64,000 nucleotides of DNA from Tiliqua scincoides (Eukaryota; Chordata; Lepidosauria; Squamata; Scincidae), in assembly GCF_035046505.1 (NCBI RefSeq), contig NC_089821.1, positions 170,021,531-170,085,530 of the forward strand. The letters run 5' to 3'. The position numbers and the translations under genes were made by a program. The notes under the pieces were generated by a model. That model was not told the DNA's origin and ran no database searches. It saw only the letters and a program-made list of their open reading frames with translations. How positions within the stretch are numbered: position 1 is the stretch's first letter; each line of letters starts with the position of its first letter. Shown in pieces: positions 44,631-55,845 of this stretch.

Positions 44631-46099
44631 ACCTAGGAGAGACATCCATGGCAAAGACTACTTTCCCAATCTAGCTGACACAAATGCACATTTTGGTGAG
44701 CTGAGAGTGGAACGATAACAGAAGGTTGTCTGGCTGTTAAGCCCTTTACAGACATGGCTTATGACAGAGAAGCATCTCGAGGTGGCTATGACACGGCCAT
44801 CTGATAGAGGCTCTATTGGTTGTACATGCCACAAGAGATATGCCTCTACCATCACTACAACCACAGAAAATCTGCTTCATCATTGCTTGGTCAAGGCCAG
44901 GGAAGTTGAAGATTAATTTGCAAGAGGGGTGTTGCAACACTTTATGTTAATAAATGTTTGATTGAAATGACTAACTGGATACAGTCTGTCAGCAACATCA
45001 GTCACTCTGGTAGGACTCCTAAGCATTCTAAAGCTTCCAAATAGACAGACATTCTATGGGTTCAGTATTCTCCACTTCTGCAACTCTATGCCAGGAAAAT
45101 AGGGTTTTTGTATTTCTGCCCAGGTTGCTGCTGCTGAAGGCACAAAGCACTGTCTACTAAGCAGCAAGTCCCATTAGAGCCAATGTGGCTTGCTCCCAGG
45201 CAAAAGTAGATTGCAGCCTTGTTATTACCTGGGAGTAAGGTCCACTGAAATAAATGAGACTAACTTCTGGCAAAGTGCAGTCTTGGAAAAATGCAATGGT
45301 GCTGCTGTCTACTTTGAAGTCTGCCCTAGTCCAAAGCCAACATGTTACACAACAGGGGTTGAAAGAATATTGGAATCTAACTATCTCTGAATGATAAGCA
45401 GCAGTGTCTTTTGAACCATGAACATTGCAGTTTATGTGAACCACAATGCTATTTGCCAGCTGACTGAAGGAGATAAAAGTTACCCCAAAAGCAGTTCAGT
45501 GACTGCTTACATACTGTAATTCCATTGACTTTTGACAAACTACTTCTAAGTGCCCATAACAACTTCAGAGAGGTATGGATGTGGGATAAAGCCACTCTTT
45601 CTCTAAAAACACCTATAAAATGTTTTCTAGTTCAAATTTGCTGCTGATTAAAAATGTTAAGGCATGGGGAAAGATACAATTATGAAAGTTTTGAAAGCCT
45701 TCCACAGTTTTCTGCAGAGCTACTCTGAGCACAGAAAGGGATGGGCCTGTAGCCTTCTGCCACTGCCTTTGTGATCTTTATTCCTGATCTCAGTTTTTTG
45801 TCTCTGGAATGGCTGGAAAATAGATGTTACTTCTGAATTGGTTGCTGACCAATCTATAGTTTGGCATATTTCAGTGTAACTTTTGCAATACTGCCCTTTG
45901 AGTTTAAATATGACCATAAGGTTATTGAACTGATACTGAGGATGTTGCAACTAGATTGGCAACTTCTGAACTGATATGGGTGGCTGTGTCATTTGAAGCA
46001 GCTTGCCATGTGCTGTGCAAGCATTAGCGAAGTGATAATGGCTATCTCCATGCTCAAAAAGTCAGCAGCTGTTAGAAGCACAAAAACAGACCTTGCTGC
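44631..46099. other. GSTA intron 1, middle
   Basis: Two degraded short MITEs of the CTACTCAGAAGTAAG type lie head to head near 45155-45221 and 45225-45290. Otherwise unassigned. Confidence 0.4.
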
Positions 46100-46187
46100 A
46101 AGCCTAACCACACTTTCCTGAGAGTAAGCCCCACTGAACAAGATAGGACTTACTTCTGAGTAGACCTAGTTAGGATTGTGCCCTGGA
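46100..46187 (-). mobile_element. Short Harbinger-like MITE, reversed
   Basis: GCCTAACCACACTTTCCTGA, GGACTTACTTCTGAGTAGAC, ending AGTTAGGATTGTGCCC. Confidence 0.65.
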
Positions 46188-46514
46188 TTGATTTGTCATT
46201 CAGTTGACCCTTGTTGCAACAGAGTAAATCTTTCCATTAGAAAGATTAGAAAGATAGTGGAAATATTTTTTTTGTAGTTGTTCCCCCCCACCCCCCTTTA
46301 AGTTAAAGACTGTTTGCTAAGAGAGAGTTTTCTTTAAGCATTTAAATGTTAAAAAGTGGGAGTCAGATATTCTATTGATGGTTTATCTGGTTTGATTTTT
46401 AATCTTCAGGGATTTTTATCTTAAACCACCAGTTTGAACATATTATCAACTTTTTATATGAATTAAAAAACAAGAACCGTAATATATAAAAATGGGTCAA
46501 TTTTAAAACACTAA

Positions 46515-46697
46515 GGGCACAATCCTAGCCAACATTCCAGCACTGGCATAGCTGTGCCAGTGGGGCATGTGCTGCATCCTGCATTGGGGGGTGGGGGCAG
46601 TCACAGAGGCCTCCTCAAGTTAAGGTAATGTTTGTTCCCCTGCCTCAGAGTTGCATTGTGCTTACCTCAGTCTGGAAAGTTAGTTAGGATTGTGCCC
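46515..46697. mobile_element. Harbinger-like MITE (183 bp)
   Basis: Ends GGGCACAATCCTAGCCAAC and AGTTAGGATTGTGCCC, flanked by TAA (46512-46514) and TTA (46698-46700), fitting a TWA target. Confidence 0.85.
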
Positions 46698-46713
46698 TTA
46701 AACAAATTTCTGA

Positions 46714-46890
46714 GGTCCCAGTCCTATCCAACTTTCCAGCACTGTTGCAGCTGCATTGCAGCCTGGGGATAAGGGAACAAATTTTCCTTACCTTGAGGAG
46801 GTCTCTGTGACTGCCACTCCACCAAAGGATGCAGTGCACGCCCCATTGGCACTGCTGCACCGCCCTGGAAAATTGGATAGGATGGGGCCC
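46714..46890. mobile_element. Harbinger-like MITE (177 bp), inverted neighbour
   Basis: Ends GGTCCCAGTCCTATCCAAC and GGATAGGATGGGGCCC, flanked by TGA on both sides (46711-46713 and 46891-46893). Sixteen bases from the previous MITE and in the opposite orientation (its interior reads CCTTGAGGAGGTCTCTGTGA). Confidence 0.85.
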
Positions 46891-46964
46891 TGAGACAGTG
46901 TCAAAGCATCTATCATTTCTTAGCAATGCAAATATAAGATGAATCAGGCTTTGCGCAAGTTACA

Positions 46965-47053
46965 GCTACAACTCTATACACACTTTCCTGGAAGCAAATG
47001 CCTTTGAAAGCAAAGGCACTTACTTCAGAGTAGACATGTATAGGCTGTACTAC
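46965..47053 (-). mobile_element. Short Harbinger-like MITE, reversed and degraded
   Basis: ACACACTTTCCTGGAAGCA, CACTTACTTCAGAGTAGACA, ATAGGCTGTA: a diverged copy of the 90-bp family. Confidence 0.5.
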
Positions 47054-47939
47054 TGTAATTTTCTAGCTGGAGATTTTATTGTCAGTTAGGCTTGTTTGTC
47101 ATTTTTTTTCCTAGCAGCATGATAGAAAAAATTCACAGCTAAAACTTTCTCCTTGCTCTGCATCTCTGGCAGGGCAGTGATGAGAAAGTCTCACCTGTTG
47201 AACTTCTAGCTGCTTTGCAGCTTTGGATAACACAGGAACCTTTCCAGAAAGAAGGTAATCCAAATGCCCCCCTTCTTGATGTGTAATTAAGGGAAGTTTA
47301 TACTCAAGGAATGCTTGAATTAAGCAGGCTTTCTCACCTGCCGCTCTGAACTAATCCTGCACATGATTCAGCCCACAGCATGCCTCATTCATGTAACTCC
47401 TCTGATACAGAATAAATACCAGAATGGTGGCAATCAAATGGGTTTTATCCACTCCTGCTGTTGCTCTCTATGGTTGCCAACCCTCCAGCCTTGGCATTAA
47501 TCTGCGGGTGAGAATGGAAAGCCATCCTGGAGATTTCTGCAGGGCCATCAGGAATCTGCAATGTTATACCATGTTGGAAAAACAATCTCCAGGAATAGCT
47601 TCAATCAGAGTTGGCAATCCTTATGTCCGTGCTCTCTCTCACTCTCCCTCAGCCAGCATTTGAGTAGGAAAACAACCTCTGCAGTCAGTTACTGTTTTTT
47701 TCCAACTCACTGGAGCCTCTTCTCACTGTCAGCATGCTTTCATTTTGCTTCTGTTCTCTTTGCTCTGAAATCCCTGGCTCCCATGCTTCCTTCCTTGCAA
47801 GCACTGTACAGTAAAATGTAATCAAAATGCATTAATATGTATTAAACTATAAGGGAGTAAGAACCAAAAAACTTCACCCACCGCTTCTGTTTTCAATAAC
47901 TTCCAGACGCTAGAGTGTACCGTATCAGTAAATACTCAC
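47054..47939. other. GSTA intron 1, right part
   Basis: Nothing recognised. Confidence 0.35.
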
Positions 47940-48020
47940 CCCTGAATCCAAATCCTTCTCAGCTTCTTCTGAACAAAGAAACTGCACTCTGGCTTCCTTG
48001 CTCTGCCTTCTATGAAGACT
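47940..48020 (-). other. GSTA: Probable non-coding first exon of GSTA
   Basis: On the minus strand a purine-rich segment (GAAGGCAGAGCAAGGAAGCC, then GTTTCTTTGTTCAGAAGAAG) ends at a strong donor (TTCAGG then GGTGAGT; donor GT at 47939-47938). Mammalian GSTA genes have a short untranslated exon 1 several kb upstream of exon 2, and this is the best donor in the right place and orientation. The transcription start is unknown and no clear TATA box or antioxidant response element was found. The upstream end is a guess. Confidence 0.45.
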
Positions 48021-48501
48021 CTCAAATGCTATTGTGTGATTCCTCCTACTTAAACTCAGTTTTTTGTACTTTGCCAACAAGTATCTGAAGACTCTTTCAG
48101 CCAGCCCTGTACAGGGGGAGGAGGAAATTCTCTGCAGTGTGTCAGTGCTCCAACAGTTAGAGCCTTCTCAAATTCCAGAGTGGTAAACCATGTTAGCCTA
48201 CTACAGCAAACACACAGAAAAAGAGTACCTTGAAGACAAACTCTCTTGTAGCTTAAGCTTGATACGAGAAGTGTTCTTGTCGATTGGCAGATTATGAATA
48301 CAGAGAAAAAAGTGGGGGAAAGCCCACAAATGCAAGAGTAGGTAACTAAGCATAAGTAGTGATCGGGTGGAGCAGAGTTCTGAGACTTTTCTTACTGAGG
48401 GGAGGTGATGTCACCGGCTAGAATGCTCAGGTACTGCCTTTGAAACTTTTTCAAAGGACCTGGGCTACATTTTGTCTAGGAGCAGATGTTAATGTCTAGG
48501 C

Positions 48502-49281
48502 CAGGGATATCAAACTCATTTCATACAGAGGGCCCAAGTTAGCATGCTTGATGCCCACTGAGGGCCGGAAGTGACATCATCAAACAGAAAGTGACATCAT
48601 TAAGTAAACCAGGGGTATCCAAAGTTTTTGGCAAGAAGGCCACATTGTCTCGCTGACACTGTGTCTGGGGCCAGGGACAAAAAGCATTAATTTGCATTTC
48701 AAATTTGAATAAATTTACATACCTTTACATAAATGAATATATTAAAAATAACCTTATATGAATGAATGAAGGTCTTGCGATAGTTCACGGCTTATAAAAG
48801 GCCTTGCACAAAGTAAGGCTAGCCTTTCCTTTTCTGCCCCTACTGCATCACAGATGTGAAACAGCAAGCAGTGGAGGGAGCCCTCATCCCACAGCTCACC
48901 GAGAGGTCAAACAGTTGCCCTCACACTGAGAGCAGTTGCATGGGCCAGTGTGGGCTCCAACAAGTCTCCGGAGGGCCAGAGGCTCATTGGAGACTGGGAG
49001 CTCCCTGAGGGCCGCATTGAGAGGCCTTGAGGGCCACAAGTGGCCCCAGGGCTGGAGTTTGGGCACCCCTGAAGTAGGCGATGGCCAGAATTAAGCACTA
49101 TGTTCTCAGAAAGAAACTCATTAGCTGCAAATGATAGAAGAGAAAATGGGCAAATCTTGTTCTTATTTTCAAGATATGAGAGCCCAATTATGAAGCTGGG
49201 ATAGCCCAATTATAATGGGGGCCAGATAAATTACTTCCTTGGACCGCATTCAACCCATGGGCCTTATCTTTGACAGCCCTG
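48502..49281 (+). mobile_element. hAT element (CAGGG-TCAAAC type) split by another hAT
   Basis: Ends CAGGGATATCAAACTCATT and ATCTTTGACAGCCCTG; flanked by a perfect 8-bp duplication GTCTAGGC (48494-48501 and 49282-49289). Its body matches the intact copy at 55323-55652 (GAGGGCCGGAAGTGACATCA; AACTCATTAGCTGCAAATGA). A second hAT, 48610-49071, interrupts it. Confidence 0.9.
48610..49071 (+). mobile_element. hAT element (CAGGGGT-TCCAAAG type), nested
   Basis: Ends CAGGGGTATCCAAAGTTTTT and GGAGTTTGGGCACCCCTG; flanked by AAGTAAAC (48602-48609) and AAGTAGGC (49072-49079), six of eight identical. Same family as 52911-53333 and 54160-54602. Confidence 0.88.
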
Positions 49282-49289
49282 GTCTAGGC

Positions 49290-49619
49290 CATCATCTTTC
49301 TCAAGGGCTACCTGAGAAACAGTATTTAAAAGATTTCTATGCCTGCTGAAGGACTCCAGGGAATTTAAAAGTTTTAAAGTACAATAATTCATAAAAGCAA
49401 TAAAATTACAAAGCAAACAACTCATAAATCAATACAAAAGGGGAGCGAAGAATGAAACAAAATGAAACCAGCAAAGAATGAAACAAAATTCAGAAAGACA
49501 AGTCTAAATCAGGGATATGACCTCAGCCATTGTCCAGTTTTACCATCACCCCTGCCATGGCACACTATTGTAATAAAATTTTTAAAAAAAAGCCTTTAGT
49601 ATGCAACTTGTTCAGCCTC
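49290..49619. other. Unassigned intergenic sequence
   Basis: A-rich on the plus strand; nothing recognised. Confidence 0.35.
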
Positions 49620-50755
49620 CTTAAATGTGAAATGCGAAACTAACCCAGATCTATGTTTCGCCTCAGAAGACCTAAATTTGCAGCCAGTCCCTATAACCAG
49701 GAAAGTACTGAACAAATTCTCACACAGCCAGCATCACCCTGTTTTGCTTGAAATTAGAATTCAGATCCCTTTAATTCGCTCTACTCCCAGACCTAGATGG
49801 AACTTCCACAAAGCCAATTGGCCAAAATTTGTCAAAAATCTTGACAGGACTGTACAATGGATTTCACCTACAAGCCAACATTATCAAAGATTCTTGACGG
49901 TAATAATTGCTGCAGCAAAAAGAAACATCCCCCGAGGATTTAGACAAGAACACATCCCAGGATGGAATGAAGAGACGGAAGAACTTTATCAGAACTTCCT
50001 ACATAGCGGTGACCCAGAGATTCTACATAGATTCGACCTTCTACATAGTCTGGACGCAGCCTGACACAAGAAATGGGAACAACTTACTTCATCATTAGAT
50101 TTCAGCAAATCAAGCAGGAAAGCTTGGAGCCTTTTAAGGCAACTGGGTGGTGCTAGCCAACCTGCACGACAAATACCCAGTGTAACCCCTGATCAAGTAG
50201 CCTCTCAAGTTGTATCCCTTTCCAAAGCCCCAAGGGAGAAAGAGCACTCGACTACCATCAAGAGAGCCCTTATAGCTTTTGGCAGTCGTCCCAAACGCAT
50301 TCCAAATTTTCACACCCGTTTTCAATCGATGAAGTCAACGCAGCTATCAGCAGTCTGAAGTGTGGCAAAGCCCCTGGCTTTCACGGCATCCATCGTAAGT
50401 TTTTCATACATTCTGGGAGACACACAAGGAAGTGGCTTGGCAAATTCTTCTCAGACATACTTTCAAGTGGATATCTTCCACTGGAATTTTAAAAAGCTAA
50501 AGTAATATCAGTTCTGAAACCCAGTAAACCTCAAGACAGAGTAGACACTTGTCGCCCAATTGCCCTTCTCAGCTCATGTTACAAACTTTTGGAGAAACTA
50601 ATCATAAACAGGATTGGCCCTATAATAGATGAACACCTGCCTGTAGAACAAGCAGGCTTTCGATAAAATTGTAGCTGTGTTGACCAGGTGTTGAGCTTGA
50701 CAAGCTATACTGAGGCTGGCTTTCAACGAGGTTTAAAAACTAGTTTATCAACCTA
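49620..50755 (+). mobile_element. Non-CR1 LINE fragment: endonuclease end and start of reverse transcriptase
   Basis: A 145-residue frame (49627-50064) carries the endonuclease C-terminus and linker (HSQHHPVLLEI, RPRWNFHKANWPKFVK, IPRGFRQEHIPGWNEE). After a stop the homology continues in other frames with early reverse-transcriptase motifs at about 50325-50700: KCGKAPGFHGIH, LKPSKPQDRVDTCRPIALLS and LLEKLIINRIGPIIDEHLPV then EQAGFR. Several stops and shifts interrupt it. These motifs differ from the CR1 copies here and look like the jockey/ingi-like group, but the clade is not settled. It ends where a CR1 3' end begins. Confidence 0.8.
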
Positions 50756-50763
50756 ACTGAGAG

Positions 50764-52808
50764 ACATAAGAACAGCCTGCTGGATCAGGCCATAGGCCCA
50801 TCTTGTCCAACTTCCTGTATCTCACAATGGCCCACCAAATACCTCAGGGAGCACACAAGACAACAAGAGATCTGTGTCCTGGTGCCTTCCCTTGCATCTG
50901 GCATCCTGATGTAGCCCATTTCTAAAATCAGGGGGTTGCACATACACATCATGGCTTGTAACCCATAATGGATTTTTCCTCCAGAAATTTGTCCAATCCC
51001 CTCTTAAAGGCATCCAGGCAAGATGCCATCACCACAGGCTGTGGCAAGGAGTTCCACAGACAAACTACATGCTGAGTAAGGATATATTTTCTTTTGTCTG
51101 TCCTAACACTCCCAACACTCAATTTTAGTGGATGTCCCCTGGTTCTGCTGTTGTGTGAGAGGGTAAAGAGCATCTCTCTATCCACTCTGTCCATCCCTGC
51201 ATAATTTTGTGTGTCTCAATCATGTCCCCCCTCAGAAGCCTCTTTTCTAGGCTGATGAGGCCCAAACGCTGTAGACTTTCCTCATAAGGAAGGTGCCCCA
51301 GACCAGTAATCATCTTAGGGCATAATACTAACCAGGTCTATTCAGAAGTAAGACCTATTGTGTTCAATGGGACTTACTCCCAGGAGAGTGAGGTTAGGAT
51401 TGCAGCCTTAGTCACACTCTTTTGCACCTTTTCGATTTCATCTATGTCCTTTTTGAGATGTGGCGACCAGAACTGGATACAATACTCCAGGTGTGGCCTT
51501 ACCATCAATTTGTACAACGGCATTATACATAGTATTAGCTGTTTTGTTCTCAATATCATTTCTAATGATCCCAAGCATAGAATTGGCCTTCTTTACTGCT
51601 GCCGCACATTGGGTCAACACTTTCATCGAGCTGCCCACAAGCACCCCAAGATCTCTCTCCTGTTCTGTCACAGACAGCTAAGAACCCATTAACCTATATA
51701 TAAAGTTTTGGTTCTTTGCCCCAATGTGCATGACTTTACATTTACTTACATTGAAATACATCTGCCATTTTGCTGCCCATTCTGCCAGTTTGGAGAGATC
51801 CTTCTGGAGCTCCTCACAATCACTTCTGGTCTTCACCACTCAGAAAAGCTTCGTGTCATCTGCAAACTTAGCCATCTTGCTGCTCAACCTTGTCTCCAGG
51901 TCATTTATGAACAGGTTGAAAAGCACCGGTCCCAGGACAGATCCTTGGGGCACACCGCTTTTCACCTCTCTCTATTGTGAAAATTGCCCATTGACACCCA
52001 CTCTCTGTTTCCTGGTCTTCAACCAGGTCTCAATCCAGGAGAGGACCTGCCCTCTAATTCCCTGACTGTGGAGTTTTTTCAGTAGCCTTTGGTGAGGGAC
52101 CATGTTGAACACCTTCTGAAAGTCCAGTATATATATAATCCTAAAGTCCGTGGATATATAATGTGCACAGGTTCTCCTGCATCCACATGCCTGTTGATCT
52201 TTTCAAAGAATTCTAAAAGGTTCATGAGGCAAGACTTACCCTTACAGAAGCCATGCTGATTCTCCCTCAGCAAGGCTTATTTGTCTACATGTTTTCAGAT
52301 TCTATCTTTGATGAGGCATTCCACCATCTTACCTGGAACAGATGTTAGGCTAACCAGCCTATCGTTTCCTGGGTCCCCCCTCCTTCCCTTTTTAAAGATT
52401 GGTATGACATTTGCTATCCTCCAATTCTCTGGCACCGTGGCCGTTTTTGGGGACAAGTTGCTTATTTCAGTCAAGAGATCAGCAACTTCATTCTTCAATT
52501 CCTTAATAACTCTTAGGTGGATGCCATCAGGACCTGGTGACTTATTGATCTTTAATTTGTCAATGAGGTCTGAAACATCTTCACTTTTAACCTCTATCTG
52601 ACTTAATTCCTTGGTCAGGAGGGGCCGTTCGGGCAGTGGTATCTGCCCGAGGTCTTCTGCTGTGAAGACAGATGCAAATAACTCATTTAATTTCTCTGCC
52701 ATCTCTAAGTCTCCTTTTATCTCCTCTTTCCTCCCTCACCATCCAGAGGGCCAACCACTTCTCTGCCAGTTTTCCTCCTTCTAACATATTTGAAGAAGCT
52801 CTTGCCAT
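50764..52808 (-). mobile_element. CR1 LINE, longest copy (2.0 kb)
   Basis: On the minus strand from 52808: the region before the reverse transcriptase (EKLNELFASVF), early RT motifs (LKINKSPGPDGIHLRVIKEL, NWRIANVIPIFKKG at 52702-52295), RENQHGFCKGKSCLMNLLEF (52273-52079), further RT blocks, then the tail [17 protein letters not shown] and 3' UTR ending at 50764. Frame breaks are numerous. A 90-bp MITE interrupts it at 51318-51407. It is a 5'-truncated fossil with no flanking duplication located. Confidence 0.9.
51318..51407. mobile_element. Short Harbinger-like MITE inserted in CR1
   Basis: Exactly 90 bp, ends GGGCATAATACTAACC and GGTTAGGATTGCAGCC, flanked by TTA on both sides (51315-51317 and 51408-51410). 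Other CR1 copies here have the uninterrupted site (catcttagtcgctctc at about 22829, catcctagtcgctctc at about 63847), so insertion point and duplication are certain. Confidence 0.92.
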
Positions 52809-52910
52809 CTGACAGTTCTGATTGGTTCTAATAAAGTTGCAACCAGACTGTGGCATTGGAATGTGTTCTATTGATCCTGCACAACTACCTGTGTGCGCAG
52901 GAGACTAGAA

Positions 52911-53333
52911 CAGGGGTGTCCAAAGTTTTTGGCAGGAGGGCCACATCATCTCTCTGACAATGTGTTGGGGGCCAGAGAAAAAAAGAATTAATTTACATTT
53001 AAAATTTGAATAAATTTACATAAGTTTACATAAATAAATATATTAAAGATGAACTTATATGAATGAATGAATGAAGGTCTTGTAATAGCTCAAGGCCTAT
53101 AAAAGACCTTGCACAAAGGAAGATGTTGCACAGATGTGAAACAGCAAGCAGTGGAGGGAGCCCTCACACTGAGGGCAATCAAACAGCCCTCACGCTGAGA
53201 GCAGTTGCGAAGGGCCAGTGCAGGCTCCAACAAACCTTTAGAAGGTCAGAGGCTCATTGGAGACTGGGGGTCCCCACATTGACAGGCCTCGAGGGCTGCA
53301 AGTGGCCCCAGGGCCGGGGTTTCGGCACCCCTG
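52911..53333 (+). mobile_element. hAT element (CAGGGGTGTCCAAAG type)
   Basis: Ends CAGGGGTGTCCAAAGTTTTT and GGGTTTCGGCACCCCTG; flanked by GACTAGAA (52903-52910) and GACTAGAG (53334-53341), seven of eight identical. Non-coding. Confidence 0.9.
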
Positions 53334-53341
53334 GACTAGAG

Positions 53342-54004
53342 CTAAGTAAATCATCAAACAAAGATTTGAGTAAAGTTAACAGGACAAATGCACTACATAG
53401 CTAATATATTTCAGCTTATCCCTTATATATTTCTGCAGTATCCCAGGAAGAAAGGTGGGGTGCAAAGGAAGACAATACACATGAAGTCACCACACATTTC
53501 ACCTTTAAGGAGCCATCGGTCCTCCCCTGCAACCCACTCAGTGCCCCACAGCACCACGTGAATGACTTGCTAAATTATTACCTGACCATGAGTACTTACT
53601 TTGTGGAACTCCTGGACACAGCAAGTTTTTCTCAACTTCAGGTTTTTAAAGCTCCAAAGCTCCACCTTCTGATAGGAGAAGCCAGTGTATTCAGAAGAGA
53701 AACACCCCTCTCTATACAGGGAGGGGAAAAAAAAACACATGTAACACCCACCAATACTGCCTGATGTGTGACTTTTTTCACCTATTGAGTAATCCACAAT
53801 ACAAAATGCTTCCTCACATGCATGGCACAGGAAAACTTGGTTTATCTCAAACTTGGGATGAATGTCCACATTCCCGTGTTTATATGATAATCCATGAATT
53901 ACCTAGTAACCATGATCAAACAATGGTTGCGATGTGTAGTTGAGGTCACTGGAAGTTATAGAGTAAAATCCAATGCACATGTTGTATATACGTAGTTGCT
54001 AGTG
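53342..54004. other. Unassigned, with one donor-like site
   Basis: On the minus strand near 53605-53596 a segment ends CCACAAAGTAAGT, a fair splice donor, which could mark another first exon, but nothing else supports it. Confidence 0.25.
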
Positions 54005-54159
54005 AGTATAAAACACTGTTCAGTTCTCTTGCTCACGTATAAACTTCTTGTTTCCTCTATGCTCATTACTGTCCTTGGATTTGATTGCTTCTTTCAGGCT
54101 CATGTGTGCAGTTTAATAGGTAACTGGAAAGTGGCTATAGCCCAAATCAGAATCTAAAC

Positions 54160-54602
54160 CAGGGGTGCCCAAACCCCTGCCCAGGGACCACTTACAGCCC
54201 TTGGGAACTCCCAATTTGGCCTGTGGGGAGTCCTCAGTCTCCAAAGAGCCTCTTTCCCTCCAGAGACTTGCTGGAGCCCATGCTGGTCCAACGCAACTGC
54301 TGTCAGCATGAGGGCGACTGTTTGACCTCTCGCATGAGCTGTGGGACGCGGGCTCCCTCCACTGCTTGCTCTTTCATGTTTGTGATGCAACAGAGGAAAG
54401 ACCGGCCTTGCTTTGTCCAAGACCTTATATAGGCATTGAGTTACTGCAAGACCTTCATTCATTCATATAAGTTCCATCTCTAATATATTCATTTATGTAA
54501 ATTTATTCAAATTTGAAATGTAAATTACTTTTTTTTCCTGGCCCGCAACACAGTGTCAGAGAGATGATGTGGCCCTCCTGCCTAAAATTTTGGACACCCC
54601 TG
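54160..54602 (-). mobile_element. hAT element, reversed (CAGGGGTG-CCAAA type)
   Basis: Ends CAGGGGTGCCCAAAC and AATTTTGGACACCCCTG; flanks ATCTAAAC and ACCTATAT agree at five of eight. The corresponding point in duplication unit 2 (about 60472-60478) has no insertion. Confidence 0.85.
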
Positions 54603-55322
54603 ACCTATATCAATGCAAAAGTGTCCAATTTGTTCATTGCTTTTCATCCACAATAAATCATTATAAGTCTACTCAAGCCTTATCTGAACTACCACAAATG
54701 CTTTTAGGCTTATCCGCAGAATTTGTATTCTTTCATAAGATGGGAATCCTAGGTGACTATAGGCCTCAATCTTTTGAACTACTGTGCTGCTAGTGGAGCC
54801 ACCTATCACTCTAAGAATTCAAGATCCTCTGGGTGTTTAATACATAGCCCAATCTAGCAGAACTCCCGTGTGCCAGTGCAGCCATGCTACCTATTTTACT
54901 GGAGCAGTGGCTCCCCCCGAAGCTTCCCATTCCACCCATCTACCCACCCCCTACCGGATACAGTAGATGCCTTTTTTGCATGACTGCATTGGCTGGGGGT
55001 GGGAATGACAGGGTGGACTCTGAGACACTTCCAAGCAAGAAGTGTCTGAAAGGCTTAGCATGTTTTTTTTCTGACCGAGTGTGTCCATTCCGACTAACTT
55101 CACTTGCCACACACATGAAAGGCAAGATGCAGTTTCTGTCCACACAGTTGTGCCAAATCAGGCATGACACTGCTTGGTCAAATAAATACTGTACTAACAT
55201 ATATCAGCTGAAGAAGGTTTTATTTCATTTTCATCTAGTGACATAGTACAGACATTTCCACTTCATAAACCTTGCTGTTTTCTGATTGATTTGGATTTTA
55301 GTTGTGCCTGCTTGCTGTAGTC

Positions 55323-55652
55323 CAGGGGTGTCAAACTTGTTTCATACTGAGGGCCAAACAGCATTCATGATGCCCGCGATGGGCCGGAAGTGATGTCATT
55401 AGGCAGGAAGTGATGTCATTAAACAGGTCATAACCAAAAATAAGCACTTTTTCTCACTTTGGAACTCATTAGCTGCAAATGACAGAAGAGAAAATACACA
55501 AATCTTGATCATATTTCAAGATATGGGAGAGCCCAATTTTCATGGGGGCTGCCCTTTTAGCAGTAACACCTCAGCAGTTGAGAGCCTGAGGGCTGGATAA
55601 AAAGCTTCTGCAGGCCGCATCCGGCCCCCGGGCCTTATGTTTGACACCCCTG
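55323..55652 (+). mobile_element. hAT element in the 3' UTR of the broken GSTA copy
   Basis: Ends CAGGGGTGTCAAACTTG and ATGTTTGACACCCCTG; flanked by CTGTAGTC (55315-55322) and CTCTAGTC (55653-55660). Lies between the GSTA stop (55714) and its polyadenylation signal (AATAAA on minus at 55224-55219). Unit 2 lacks it. Confidence 0.9.
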
Positions 55653-55713
55653 CTCTAGTCCCTTACAATAATCTGAAATACATGGTTCCATCTCAATACC
55701 AGCACTTCATCTA

Positions 55714-55845
55714 TTACGATACAGGTGTATCGAATATTTTAATTAATTCCTCCATTTCGTTTGGATCCGTTGGTGGTCTTTTTGGGCTAGCTGGTTGCAG
55801 GAATTTCTTGCTCATGGGGATGTTGCTTATTCTTGCTTTAAAAGC
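55714..55845 (-). pseudogene. GSTA-like exon 7 of the broken copy (open frame)
   Basis: 132 nt, acceptor TTTTTTTAG, 43 residues and TAA. The C-terminal helix ends IFDTPVS in place of KIFSF of the complete gene. Confidence 0.88.

Noticed and set aside
49627-50064. 145-residue frame as a host gene
   Set aside because: Matches the endonuclease-to-RT linker of a non-LTR retrotransposon; homology continues in other frames past a stop.
53590-53660. Alternative GSTA first exon
   Set aside because: A GTAAGT-like donor is present on the minus strand, but no similarity to the 47940 candidate and no exon context.
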